A DNA stretch of 64,000 nucleotides, from contig CP051234.1 of NCBI GenBank assembly GCA_017792465.1, positions 932,606 to 996,605 of the forward strand, read 5' to 3'. Source of the DNA: Filomicrobium sp. (GTDB taxonomy: Bacteria > Pseudomonadota > Alphaproteobacteria > Rhizobiales > Hyphomicrobiaceae). The first letter of the stretch is position 1. Each line of letters begins with the position of its first letter. Positions 44,090 to 53,494 of the stretch are shown one piece after another. The notes under the pieces were generated by a model. The model was given only the letters and a program-made list of their open reading frames with translations, ran no database searches and was not told the origin of the DNA. A program made the position numbers and the translations under genes.

Positions 44090-45037
44090 CTAGGCGAGCT
44101 TGTTCGCCCAGGCGGCCTTGAAGTAGCTAACGACATCATCCAGTCGCGAACGCCGGCTCCGTGACGGCCCGACCCGGGTCGGTTCGGTTGGCTCGTCATC
44201 GTCGAGATTTTCGGGGATGATTTCTCTTTCCGCCTCGTGACCGGCCGCAAGTTTGTCGCCAACAATTTTGACGGCGACAACCGTCGTGTTGTCCTGACGC
44301 GGCTTGTTCCTGCCGTCCACTTCCTGGATCAGACGGCGGGTGACGGAGACAGGGTCTTCGTTCTTGTTCCTCGCCAGGAAGCTCGCGATGTCGTTGCCCT
44401 CCATGGTCAAAAGACCGTCGCTGGCGACAATGACCCAATCGCCCGGATAAAGCGCATGCGGGTTGAGTTCGAGATCCCGCATCTGAATGGGACCGCCGGT
44501 CAGCGCCGAATACAGGGCGCGGCGCCTGGTATCGTTGATGGCGGTTTCGCGCGAGATGATCCCGGCGGCGGCTTGTCGGTCGAGGATGGCCCCGTGGGAG
44601 TGGTCGGCGTTCAAGCGATGCAACGATCCGTTGCGGTAAAGCAGGAGCGTCGAATCTCCGACGCTGACCCACCGCAAACCGTTTTCGTCGAGATAGGCGC
44701 CGATCAACGTGCAGCCCATGCCCTTCAGCTGCGGATCCTCAACAATGGCATCGGCAAGCTTCTGATTGGCGACATCGAGAGCCCGGGCCATCTTGGGCCC
44801 GATCTCCTCGGAACTGCCGGTGAAAGACGCGATATAGCTTTCGCAGGCTAAACGGCTGGCCGCATGCCCGGAAACGTGCCCACCCATCCCGTCCGCCAGC
44901 ACCACAAGGACGGGCTTTGTGGCGTCATCCAAGCCGGCGTCGCCCGGCGCCCAAACGGCGGAATAGTCTTCCTGCCGTCGGCGCTGTCCGAGGCTGTCGC
45001 AACTGCCATGCCTGAACTGTAGTGGGCGGGCGTTCAT
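44090..45037 (-). CDS. PP2C-family Ser/Thr protein phosphatase
   Basis: About 315 residues from the ATG at 45037, preceded by GGAG; the longer frame upstream would run into the FHA gene. PP2C motifs: RRRQEDYSAVW, VLADGMGGHVSG, VSVGDSTLLLY, VIVASDGLLTME and RQDNTTVVAVKI with the metal aspartates. The C-terminal 60 residues are a charged tail. Like PppA of type VI secretion clusters it probably removes phosphate from kinase targets. It lies 16 bp after the FHA gene. Confidence 0.9.
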   Translation of the reverse strand: MNARPLQFRHGSCDSLGQRRRQEDYSAVWAPGDAGLDDATKPVLVVLADGMGGHVSGHAASRLACESYIASFTGSSEEIGPKMARALDVANQKLADAIVEDPQLKGMGCTLIGAYLDENGLRWVSVGDSTLLLYRNGSLHRLNADHSHGAILDRQAAAGIISRETAINDTRRRALYSALTGGPIQMRDLELNPHALYPGDWVIVASDGLLTMEGNDIASFLARNKNEDPVSVTRRLIQEVDGRNKPRQDNTTVVAVKIVGDKLAAGHEAEREIIPENLDDDEPTEPTRVGPSRSRRSRLDDVVSYFKAAWANKLA

Positions 45038-45053
45038 CCGTTGGCTTCTCCGT

Positions 45054-45674
45054 TCACGCCTCGGTCCCGGTGTTGGGACCGTCATCGCCCTCCAACCAAT
45101 CGAAATCGGGGCCGCAGAGCGCTACAAACAGCATCTCGGTTTCCCCGATCTTAATTATATCCCGATCCTTGATTTCGGTAGGAGCCATAACTGCAACATT
45201 GTTTAACCGCACGAGATTGGCCTTGCCGTTGTCGCGCAGGAAATATTTGCGGGCCAGGTCGTCGTAGATCAGAAACGCGTGCGTATCGCGGGTGATCCTT
45301 GCATCGCCGAAGTTCAATCGGATCCGTTGTTGTTCGCCGCGACCGATCGAGTTTTGGCCATAGTAGACCGAGCAGTGCTCGCCTCTTCCGGGCCCATCCA
45401 GGATCACCAGCCAGCCGACAGTGGGATTGAAGCTCGGCTCGACGTCCTGCTGCTCGGCGCCAGTCGGCATGAAATAGGTTTTTTCGTCATCAGCATCGCT
45501 GTCAGGATCGGTCTCGCTTGAGGTGCCGATCACCGAGCCCGGAGTGGCGGGCGCAGACGTCCGCATCGGCAGGATGCGAGTCGCCTCGAGGTCGTTGTCG
45601 TCGTCAGCCATATGGCCGTCGTCCTCAAACTCGTTTTGAGGATCGTCGCCATGTCCGCCGGATGAAACTGTCAT
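45054..45674 (-). CDS. FHA domain protein
   Basis: 206 residues. An acidic, disordered N-terminus with ATRILPMRTSAP and KTYFMPTG, possible phosphothreonine sites, precedes the C-terminal FHA domain (about 85-190): NSIGRGEQQRIRLNF, ARITRDTHAFLIYDD and RDNGKANLVRLNNV. It is a likely adaptor between kinase and targets. Transcribed between the vWA-FHA and PP2C genes. Confidence 0.85.
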   Translation of the reverse strand: MTVSSGGHGDDPQNEFEDDGHMADDDNDLEATRILPMRTSAPATPGSVIGTSSETDPDSDADDEKTYFMPTGAEQQDVEPSFNPTVGWLVILDGPGRGEHCSVYYGQNSIGRGEQQRIRLNFGDARITRDTHAFLIYDDLARKYFLRDNGKANLVRLNNVAVMAPTEIKDRDIIKIGETEMLFVALCGPDFDWLEGDDGPNTGTEA

Positions 45675-45804
45675 TCGCCAAATCTCCTCATGCGCATTCG
45701 ACCGCTATCAACCGTTGATTGTGCGCGTTGGGGCCATCGTCCCCGGTTTGCAGTTCACGGTCAAGGTAAGCCCAAGATGGTCAATTGCCTGTTCCAACAG
45801 GCAC

Positions 45805-47247
45805 TCACGCAGGCTCATCTACGAAACGCAGTTTGACTTCTCCAAGTTCAATCAAATCACCGTCGTTGAGTGTGCGCTGGCTGCAGCGGTCGCCGTTGAC
45901 GAACACGCCGTTCTTCGTTCCCAGATCGTGAATCGAGAAACTGCCGTCGGCATCCATCTGGATCATGGCGTGGCGGCGGTGGACCGATGAATTCGTCAGG
46001 CGGATATCGCTATCTTTGCTGCGTCCCAGCTGGATATTTCCGGCGCGTAACGGGGCGGGTTGCTGATCGGTGCCGACGAGTTCCAGCCAGGCCAGCGGTT
46101 TGGCCTGCGACCCCGATTGCATGCCGAGAATTCTCGTTTCACCGGCGAAATCGTCTTCGTCCTCTTCGCCGTTGGGATCGCCATGGTCTGCGGTGTCTTC
46201 GTAGTCATCGAGCTGAGAATAGCGATTTCTCGCATTAATCGAGCGCAAGACGAGGAGTGCCCCAACGCCAAATCCAAGGGCTGCCAGCACCATATAGAAG
46301 TGGTCGGAAACGAACTGCTGGGCGGTATCCAGAAACGAATCTTCGGTCTGGCGCTCGATCGTGACGGTCTCGGCGGTTTCAGTGCCGTTTCCGTCAATTT
46401 CGGCGGAGATTGTCACGTCGCTCGACTGCGGCAGACCCGTGGCGTCGACACTGATGACGTAGCCATTTTCCAGATAGGATGAAATGCGCGAGGCGAATTC
46501 GAGAAGCTTGTCTTTCGACAAATCCGAAACGTCGTATGCGCCACCGTTGGAATCCTGCCCCAACCGCGTGAGGACATTCGAGGGTCGTTCGTTGTTCTTT
46601 CCGAAAGACACGAAGTAGAGGGCAATGTTCTTTTCTTGAGCCTGGTCGATCACCTTGGAAGCTGAGAAGCCGCTGGTCGAAGGCTCGGCATCGCTGATGA
46701 TGACGACGGCACGCCGCTCGGCTGTTTCACCCTCAAGCTTTTCGATCGCGTCTTCGATCGAGCTGAGAATCACAGACGCCTCGTTTTCATCGGGTGTCAT
46801 GGTCCTGACTTCGCGCAGAACGTTTTCCAGACGAAGGCGCGACGAGCCCAACGGGGCTTTTTCTTCGAAGCTGCCACCGGCAGTGGCGAACCCGATCTTC
46901 TGTTTTCCAACGGGCGAGGCGGCGCGGCTGGCAAATTCGTAGATTCGCTGCAACTGCTCGGAATTGATCGAAGACGTCTGGGCGATGAAGTAGATCGCAG
47001 ACTGATTGGTCACCCAGCTATAGGGCGTTGCCGTGAACTGGTGAACCTGGCCGGCATCGCTGACTTCGACCTTCAGATTCTGCATCTTCTTGGCGTCGTC
47101 AGTGCGAAGCTGACATACGAACTTTTCAACATCCGATACGATTTCAGACGTACATGATGAGTATAAGGACGTTGCATTGGCCGTTGTTGCACAGAACAAT
47201 GTAAGAACTGCCGTCAAAGCCAGTCTGTACTGATTAGTCGATCGCAT
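45805..47247 (-). CDS. Membrane protein with von Willebrand A-like and FHA domains
   Basis: 480 residues. A signal peptide ends near ANATS; residues 30-290 resemble a vWA domain (KIGFATAGGSFEEKA, AVVIISDAEPSTSG, ALYFVSFG), but the first MIDAS motif DxSxS is not visible (FIAQTSSIN instead), so metal binding is doubtful. A membrane segment (FYMVLAALGFGVGALLVL) is followed by a cytosolic FHA domain: IQLGRSKDSDIRL, SVHRRHAMI and GTKNGVFVNG. It could pass a periplasmic signal to the kinase pathway. Confidence 0.85.
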   Translation of the reverse strand: MRSTNQYRLALTAVLTLFCATTANATSLYSSCTSEIVSDVEKFVCQLRTDDAKKMQNLKVEVSDAGQVHQFTATPYSWVTNQSAIYFIAQTSSINSEQLQRIYEFASRAASPVGKQKIGFATAGGSFEEKAPLGSSRLRLENVLREVRTMTPDENEASVILSSIEDAIEKLEGETAERRAVVIISDAEPSTSGFSASKVIDQAQEKNIALYFVSFGKNNERPSNVLTRLGQDSNGGAYDVSDLSKDKLLEFASRISSYLENGYVISVDATGLPQSSDVTISAEIDGNGTETAETVTIERQTEDSFLDTAQQFVSDHFYMVLAALGFGVGALLVLRSINARNRYSQLDDYEDTADHGDPNGEEDEDDFAGETRILGMQSGSQAKPLAWLELVGTDQQPAPLRAGNIQLGRSKDSDIRLTNSSVHRRHAMIQMDADGSFSIHDLGTKNGVFVNGDRCSQRTLNDGDLIELGEVKLRFVDEPA

Positions 47248-47772
47248 TCAGTCCCCCATGATCATCACAAGTCTGAGCGGCAAGGTATCAACTGCGGTTT
47301 TTCTCGTACAGCATCTAAGGGCTTCTCGACCGCCTGTGCCGTGGAAATTCATGTCTTGGTTTCCGTTTCCGGTGTGGCTTAACGCGAATCTGAGCACCAA
47401 TTGTCCGTGCCGGCCCTATAAAGAATGGAAATTCGGCGACCTGCCTGTTACCCAGGCAACAGCGCCACTTGCAGAAGCTGTTAAGTAACACGATGTGAAA
47501 TCACTGGTTGAACCGGTAATTTCAATCGATGTCAGGCTGTTGCTGACATCAAATGTGCTATACAGTTGACTGGAGAATGTGGAGCGGCTTGTCTCGTCAG
47601 ATTAGCCTGAAAACTTAAGCACTTTCGCAAGCGGCCGGTCCCGAATCGGAATGAAATCTGCAGGGACGGCCGGTCATAAAACGGCTTCAGCGAGCTGATC
47701 TCGTGGGCCGGACGAACACAGAATGACGGAATTGGTGTCAAAACACTCGCCGTCGAGTGTCTAGTGGTGGGC
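47248..47772 (+). other. Divergent promoter region of the kinase cluster
   Basis: 525 bp between the vWA-FHA gene (minus) and the Ser/Thr kinase gene (plus). Short open frames occur but none has a ribosome site or protein-like composition. The region should contain both promoters. Confidence 0.5.
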
Positions 47773-50508
47773 ATGGAATACGAGCAAACATTGGCTCCAG
47801 GGACCGTTCTGAACGGTGAGTTCAGAATTAAGGGTCTACTTGGGAGTGGAGGTTTCGCAAATACCTATCTTGCGGAAGACCTGACGCTCGGCCGTGAAGT
47901 CGCCATTAAGGAATTTTTTCCAGCCGAACTGGCTGTCCGGGCCAATTCCAAGAGCGTTTCGGTTAAAAGTAACGCGCAATCCTCGCAATTCGAGTGGGCG
48001 CGCTCGCGGTTCGTCAGGGAAGCCAAGACGCTGGCGAAATTCCTGCACCCGAGCGTTGTGCGCGTTTTTCGCGTCTTTGATGCCAACAATACGGCTTATA
48101 TCGTCCTGGAATTCGTCCGCGGCTCCAATATGGGGACGTGGCTGAAGCGCATGCAGCGCCCGCCCAACCAGGACGAATTCGATATCCTGCTGCCGCCGCT
48201 GCTCGATGCGCTCGAAGTCGTTCATCGGGCTGGCATTTTGCACCGGGACATCAAGCCGGCGAACATCTACATCCGCGAAATCGACCACATGCCGGTGCTG
48301 CTCGACTTCGGCGCCGCCAAGTATGCGACTGCGGCCGACAACGCCGGGACGACTGCGGCGATTGTCTCTAAAGGCTATTCACCCAACGAGGCCTACTCTA
48401 CAGACACGCGTCTGCAGGGCCCGTGGACCGACATTTACGGGCTTTCTGCGACCGTCTACCGGGCGATGACCGGGTCGGCTCCGCCGGAATCGACCTCGCG
48501 CATCATGCACGACGAGTGCATTTTGACGTCCGACCGCCCGGAATTGAAGGGTCTTTACCGGCCGGAATTCCTGACCGCCATCGATAAGGCGCTGGCGATC
48601 ATGCCGCGGCATCGTCCGCAATCGATCGCGGCCTGGCGCAAAGAGCTCTTCCCAGAACTTGCCATGCTGCAGCCTCAGGTTGCGCAGCTGGGCATTGGCC
48701 CAACCAGTGATGCGGAATGGCACCCACTTTCTGACGGGCCTTCGGGCACCGAGACGATATATTCTGCTCCGCAACAGCCGAGTGGTGCTGAAGCTTCCGA
48801 GGCTGAGAACAAGTCGAGCGCGTCTGGAACTGCGGCCGCTGCATCGGTTTCGGCTGCCCGTTCAGCGAGCAGCGCTTCGCGCGCGCCGTCGTTCAGTTTC
48901 TCCACCAAAGATCTGAGCCTGCAATCGGCAACGGAAGGCTTGTCGTTCGTCACCCGGACGGTCGGTCGCTATGTCCGTCCGCCTGAGGGGGCGTCGAACA
49001 CGACGTTCTTCGCGGGTGTCGCAATGCTGCTGATTGGCGCCGTCACGCTTGGCGTCACGATGCTGCAGACCGGCGAGGATCAGGCCAATACCCAGGCTGC
49101 GACGAAGGCCAATATCGAGCGGGTCGCGCGTCTGGAAGCAGCCGAACGTGAGCGCATCGCGAAAGAACAGCGTCAGGCTTCTGAGCGCAAGCGTGTTGAA
49201 GAAGAAACGCGCCAGGCTGCCGAGGCCGCCGAACGCAAGCGTGTCGCTGAAGAGAAGCGTCTGGCCGCTGAAGCCGCCGAGCGCAAGCGGGTCGCCGAAG
49301 AGAAGCGTCTGGCTGCCGAAGCTGCCGAGCGCAAGCGGATCGCCGAAGAAAAGCGTCTGGCTGCCGAAGCTGCCGAACGCAAGCGTGTCGCTGAAGAAAA
49401 GCGTCTGGCCGCTGAAGCTGCCGAGCGCAAGCGGGTCGCCGAAGAGAAGCGCCTGGCTGCCGAAGCTGCCGAACGCAAGCGTGTCGCCGAAGAAAAGCGT
49501 CTGGCCGCCGAAGCTGCTGAGCGCAAGCGTGTCGCCGAAGAAAAACGCCTAGCTGCCGAAGCCGCGGAGCGCAAGCGTGTCGCTGAAGAGAAGCGTCTGG
49601 CTGCCGAGGCCGCCGAGCGCAAGCGTGTCGCCGAACAGAAGCGTCTGGCTGCCGAAGCCGCCGAACGCAAGCGTCTCGCTGAAGCAAATCGTCAGGCGGA
49701 AGAAGAGCGCCGGGCGAAAGAGGCTGCTGAGCGCAAACAGCTGGCCGAAGCGCAAAAGCGCGCCGAGGAAGAGGCTCGCGCACGCTTGTCGGGTCCGGCA
49801 AAGCCGATCCAGGAAGCTTCCAGCGGGCCGCTGTGCGGTGGCGTTTATTCCTCCGAGATCATCGAGCGCTGTGAACTTGCACAGCCGCATCGCCTGTGTG
49901 CCTGTGCTGCGGATCTGGAGCTGAGTGAGCGGCGCTATCAGCGTCAGGCCGCGCTGGTGACGACCAGCACCCGGCTCGACCAGCCGCAGGTTATCGCTCC
50001 GGTTGTGCCGCCGACCGAAAACAGATTGCCAAGCGCTGGCGCCCGCCGCGTTTACCTGACCGAGATCCAAACCGGTCTCAAGGCGCGTCAGTGCTATGAC
50101 GGCAGCGTCAACGGTCGTCTGGAAGATACCCAGCCGGCATTGGAAAACTACGTCACGAAAACCTTGCCCGACGGCCGCAAAATCGAGCTGGCAAGCGCGA
50201 CGACCGCTGAATACGAAGACTGGATGCGCTGGTTCCGGGCTCTTGACGAATACGTCTGCATCCCGCTGGCACCAAGACGGCCCGAGATTGCTCGGAGACC
50301 GGAACCTGAGGCGGAACCGGATCGTCAGCAAAAATCAAATCGGGTTTATCGCAAGCCCCGCAAGACCATCCGGAAGCCGCGTCCGCCGAAACGGACCGTC
50401 ACACGGCCCAAGAAGCGGAAAAACACCGCCCGCCGGACCGCACGGAAGCCGAAGTCTTCCTCGTCGTCGGGAGCTAGCTACAACAGCCTGCTCCGCGGCG
50501 GCCGCTAA
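47773..50508 (+). CDS. Transmembrane Ser/Thr protein kinase with repeat coiled coil and C-terminal domain
   Basis: About 911 residues from the ATG at 47773. The kinase domain (15-290) has LGSGGFANTYLAED, VAIKEFFP, LHRDIKPANIYIRE and LLDFGAAKY, all catalytic residues present. After a Ser/Ala-rich linker comes a membrane segment (FFAGVAMLLIGAVTLGVTML), then a periplasmic helical rod with ten 16-residue repeats of the AAEAAERKRVAEEKRL type, a Cys-rich part, a peptidoglycan-binding-like unit (LTEIQTGLKARQCYDG) and a very basic tail. The periplasmic parts suggest sensing of the cell wall. It resembles PpkA-type kinases in context. Confidence 0.9.
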   Translation: MEYEQTLAPGTVLNGEFRIKGLLGSGGFANTYLAEDLTLGREVAIKEFFPAELAVRANSKSVSVKSNAQSSQFEWARSRFVREAKTLAKFLHPSVVRVFRVFDANNTAYIVLEFVRGSNMGTWLKRMQRPPNQDEFDILLPPLLDALEVVHRAGILHRDIKPANIYIREIDHMPVLLDFGAAKYATAADNAGTTAAIVSKGYSPNEAYSTDTRLQGPWTDIYGLSATVYRAMTGSAPPESTSRIMHDECILTSDRPELKGLYRPEFLTAIDKALAIMPRHRPQSIAAWRKELFPELAMLQPQVAQLGIGPTSDAEWHPLSDGPSGTETIYSAPQQPSGAEASEAENKSSASGTAAAASVSAARSASSASRAPSFSFSTKDLSLQSATEGLSFVTRTVGRYVRPPEGASNTTFFAGVAMLLIGAVTLGVTMLQTGEDQANTQAATKANIERVARLEAAERERIAKEQRQASERKRVEEETRQAAEAAERKRVAEEKRLAAEAAERKRVAEEKRLAAEAAERKRIAEEKRLAAEAAERKRVAEEKRLAAEAAERKRVAEEKRLAAEAAERKRVAEEKRLAAEAAERKRVAEEKRLAAEAAERKRVAEEKRLAAEAAERKRVAEQKRLAAEAAERKRLAEANRQAEEERRAKEAAERKQLAEAQKRAEEEARARLSGPAKPIQEASSGPLCGGVYSSEIIERCELAQPHRLCACAADLELSERRYQRQAALVTTSTRLDQPQVIAPVVPPTENRLPSAGARRVYLTEIQTGLKARQCYDGSVNGRLEDTQPALENYVTKTLPDGRKIELASATTAEYEDWMRWFRALDEYVCIPLAPRRPEIARRPEPEAEPDRQQKSNRVYRKPRKTIRKPRPPKRTVTRPKKRKNTARRTARKPKSSSSSGASYNSLLRGGR
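49216..49695 (+). repeat. Ten tandem 48-bp in-frame repeats in the kinase gene
   Basis: Ten units of 48 bp encode AAEAAERKRVAEEKRL with few changes: unit 3 has Ile for Val, unit 9 has Gln for Glu, unit 10 is degenerate at its end. Third-position changes show the copies are not all recent. Copy number may vary between strains and change rod length in steps of 16 residues. Confidence 0.92.
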
Positions 50509-50531
50509 GATCGCGGTTCCAAAAGTCAAAC

Positions 50532-50559
50532 AACCGCCCGGTCATCACCGGGCGGTTTT
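50532..50559 (+). terminator. Rho-independent terminator of the kinase gene
   Basis: AACCGCCCGGT pairs with ACCGGGCGGTT across a 4-base loop (11-bp stem) and is followed by TTTTCTT. It lies 24 bp after the kinase stop. Confidence 0.9.
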
Positions 50560-50763
50560 CTTATCTGTTGCATATTTCTTCAGCAGGCTTCGCGAACGTG
50601 TGGCTCTTTAGGTACGGATACTGACTACATTCCGTTTCCTGGCCTTTCCAGATCGTCTGCCGGTTGGTTGCATCCCCCGAATCACATTAGCCCTTTCTTA
50701 ACGGTTGTCTCGCGTCTGCTGAACGGTTGAACTCGTGCGCTTGCGCGCGGAGGGGGCATAGAG

Positions 50764-52125
50764 ATGAATTTTGTAGTTAGAACCGCATCCACCGCGGTCG
50801 CCTGTTTGCTGCTGTCGGGGAGCGCTTGGGCGGCGGACCTTGGCGGTGACTGCTGTGCGGATCTTGAAGAGCGCGTCGCAGAGCTTGAAGCGACAACGGC
50901 ACGCAAGGGGAACCGCAAGGTCTCGCTGACCGTATATGGTCAGGTGAACCAGGCAGTCATGTTCTGGGACGATGGCACTCAGGACAACATGTACGTCGTC
51001 AATAACAAGACATCGACGACGCACTTCGGTTTTGAGGGCAACGCTGCGATCAACAGCGAATGGTCCGCCGGCTTCCGGATTGAGATCGAACCTGCACTTG
51101 CAAACTCCGACTTCGTCGATCAGGGCTACGTGCCTGGAGCTCCGGGCGCGCTATTTGGCGGGTCGCTGGGTGTTGGTGACGATGGTCGCGCGGCAATGGT
51201 TTTGCGGCACGCTCACTGGTACTTGAACAGCAAGCGGCTTGGTCGCCTTTCGGTTGGCATGCAGTCGAACGCCACCGATAACATCGCCGAGATGGACCTT
51301 TCGCGCACCTCGGTCGTCTCGCTTTCGAGTGTTGAGACCTGGAACGAAGGCTTTTTCCTCAGCGACGCCAACACCGGCTTTACGGTCCAGTTCCCTGGCG
51401 TTCTTGCGCTTTCGGGTGCAGGCGTCTCGATTATGGGTGACCTTTTCCGAGGCAACCTGGATGGCGGACGTGGCAACCTGGTTCGCTACGACTCTCCTGT
51501 TCTTGCCGGCTTCATCTTCTCGGCAGCCTGGGGTGAAGATGACGACTGGGATGTTGGACTGCGGTATGCCGGAAAGGCTGGCGATATCCGGTTGCTCGCT
51601 GGCATCGGCTATCACGATGGCAAGATCCTCGACACGGATAACGTGACGTTCCTGATTGGCGCCAACTCAATTCCGACGCACCAGGAAGTCGTTGGTTCGT
51701 TCTCCGCTCTGCACGAGCCTTCCGGCTTGTTCGTCAGCGTTGCTGGCGGCGGCCGCAACTGGTCCGATACGCCTGTTGCCGGGGTCGATCTTCTGGGTGA
51801 GAAGTATTTCTACGTCAAATCCGGTTTGCTGCGCCGCTGGTTCGCGCTGGGTGATACGTCGATCTACGGCGAATACTACAAGATCTGGGACGTTGGCCTG
51901 GAGTTCGGTTCGACGCTTGACCCGCGCTTCAACGAAGAAGCTCAGATGTTTGGTGTCGGCGTTGTCCAGCACATCGATGCTGCAGCCATGGAACTCTATC
52001 TGGCTTATCGCCATTACTCAGCTGACGACATCACCGACTTCACGCTGACGCCGGGGACAGTCACCTTGAACGACCATGACATCCGTATGGATATGGTCAT
52101 GGGTGGTGCGCGCATCAAATTCTGA
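50764..52125 (+). CDS. Outer membrane porin (alphaproteobacterial type)
   Basis: 453 residues. GGAGGGGG precedes the start. The signal peptide ends at AWA-AD, followed by a short coiled coil (CCADLEERVAELEATTARK) as in trimeric porins, then strands such as KVSLTVYGQVNQAVMFW, and an end MVMGGARIKF with a C-terminal aromatic residue as in beta-barrel proteins. The family is common in Hyphomicrobiales. It should form a diffusion channel. Flanked by terminators on both sides. Confidence 0.88.
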   Translation: MNFVVRTASTAVACLLLSGSAWAADLGGDCCADLEERVAELEATTARKGNRKVSLTVYGQVNQAVMFWDDGTQDNMYVVNNKTSTTHFGFEGNAAINSEWSAGFRIEIEPALANSDFVDQGYVPGAPGALFGGSLGVGDDGRAAMVLRHAHWYLNSKRLGRLSVGMQSNATDNIAEMDLSRTSVVSLSSVETWNEGFFLSDANTGFTVQFPGVLALSGAGVSIMGDLFRGNLDGGRGNLVRYDSPVLAGFIFSAAWGEDDDWDVGLRYAGKAGDIRLLAGIGYHDGKILDTDNVTFLIGANSIPTHQEVVGSFSALHEPSGLFVSVAGGGRNWSDTPVAGVDLLGEKYFYVKSGLLRRWFALGDTSIYGEYYKIWDVGLEFGSTLDPRFNEEAQMFGVGVVQHIDAAAMELYLAYRHYSADDITDFTLTPGTVTLNDHDIRMDMVMGGARIKF

Positions 52126-52163
52126 TCGGCACCTAATCGGGATCAGGACTTCGATCTAAGATT

Positions 52164-52197
52164 AAGGCCCAGTGGCACCGCTGCTGGGCCTTTTTTG
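52164..52197 (+). terminator. Rho-independent terminator of the porin gene
   Basis: AAGGCCCAG pairs with CTGGGCCTT across an 11-base loop and runs into TTTTTTG. It lies about 40 bp after the porin stop. Confidence 0.9.
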
Positions 52198-52373
52198 TTT
52201 CGTGCTGAGGGCTTTCAACAAACGAGAGTTGGAGTGGTATTATTGAGGCGTTTTCAACGCTGGGGCTATTGCTGCTGCATTGCGAAACGCGCAAATGTCG
52301 TTTCCTTAGATTCGGGTAGTCCTGTTGGGCTCGCCTTTGAATTGAAAGTCTCGACCACCAACGGATACCAGCG

Positions 52374-53210
52374 ATGGCTGCAAACAAGAAAGCCAAATCC
52401 CCGCGACTCTCAGACGTTGATCTCAGCCGGAAGCTTTCCAAAGAGGACTACGACGAGAAGCTTCTGGCGCTCCAGCAGAAGCTGATACAGATCCAGCAGG
52501 CCTACCTTTTCCAGAACCGCTCAGCCGCGATCGTTTTTGAAGGCTGGGACGCTGCAGGAAAGGGCGGAACCATCAGGCGCATTTCCATGGCACTTGATCC
52601 TCGCAGCTTCAAGGTCTGGCCGATCGGCGCGCCGCGACCGTACTATCTCGACCGGCACTATCTGGTGCGCTTCATGGAACGCCTGCCGCCGCGCGGTGCC
52701 ATTACGGCTTTCGACCGGTCGTGGTATGGGCGGGTGTTGGTTGAGCGCGTGGAAGAACTCATTCCTGAAGATCGCTGGCAGGCCGCCTATCGCGATATCG
52801 TCGAATTCGAGAGACTGATTATCGACGACGGGACGCGGCTTGTGAAAATCTTCTTTCACATTTCGCAAGACGAGCAGCTGGAGAGATTTCAAGAGCGGCT
52901 GAAGGATCCGCTCAAGCGATGGAAGCTCTCCTATGAAGACTTCCGCAACCGCGGAAAGTGGGATCAGTACTACGAAGCCATCGATGAGATGTTTGAGAAG
53001 ACGTCGACGGCGTCGGCTCCGTGGACGCTCATCGCGGCCAACAACAAGAAGTACGCGCGTATCTCAGCCATGGAGGCGGTTGTCGACTGTCTTGAAAAGG
53101 ATATCGACCTGTCCCCGCAACAGATCAGTTCCGATGTCCTATCCGCCGCTCGGGAACACCTGGACATCTCAGCCGATCTCATTGAGGCGCTGACCGGGCG
53201 CAAAGAGTGA
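52374..53210 (+). CDS. ppk2: Polyphosphate kinase 2
   Basis: 278 residues, usual length of one-domain PPK2. Walker A is GWDAAGKGGTIRRI, the lid/Walker B region has AFDRSWYGRVLVERVE, and the rest follows the family (KRWKLSYEDFRNRGKWDQYY). PPK2 transfers phosphate between polyphosphate and nucleotides, often making GTP or ATP from polyphosphate. It stands alone; the ribosome site is weak. Confidence 0.95.
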   Translation: MAANKKAKSPRLSDVDLSRKLSKEDYDEKLLALQQKLIQIQQAYLFQNRSAAIVFEGWDAAGKGGTIRRISMALDPRSFKVWPIGAPRPYYLDRHYLVRFMERLPPRGAITAFDRSWYGRVLVERVEELIPEDRWQAAYRDIVEFERLIIDDGTRLVKIFFHISQDEQLERFQERLKDPLKRWKLSYEDFRNRGKWDQYYEAIDEMFEKTSTASAPWTLIAANNKKYARISAMEAVVDCLEKDIDLSPQQISSDVLSAAREHLDISADLIEALTGRKE

Positions 53211-53494
53211 TTGTCTCGGAATCGAGGACGTTGTCAGGGGCAAGTAATGGCTCGCGGTGTCGCGTCCAACCCATTTGGGTATCGGAAGGCAATCGGCAGT
53301 TTGTCCGGGATGTCTCGGCTGGGGACCGATGCGGCTGGTCCGCGGTCATGCTGCGGAGATTGTGGCGCAGTGGCGATCGGGCGCAAAGCGTTATAATGGT
53401 CAATCCAACATTTCACGTGGCAGGTCTTGTCACGGCTTTGCCGACGGCATGGATTGCCGGCAAAGTTCTAGGAAACTCTCACGGCGCGTAAGAC

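Noticed and set aside
47258-47488. Open frame of 76 codons in the kinase promoter region
   Set aside because: No ribosome site and no protein-like pattern; it overlaps the likely promoter of the divergent genes.
49173-49670. Minus-strand Ala/Arg/Ser repeat protein opposite the kinase repeats, and the possibility of a CRISPR array
   Set aside because: The 48-bp units are tandem without spacers and encode a regular helix in the kinase frame; the antisense repeats just mirror them.
43131-50508. Type VI secretion cluster
   Set aside because: Kinase, phosphatase and FHA genes alone are not enough; no Tss, Hcp, VgrG or ClpV gene is in the window.
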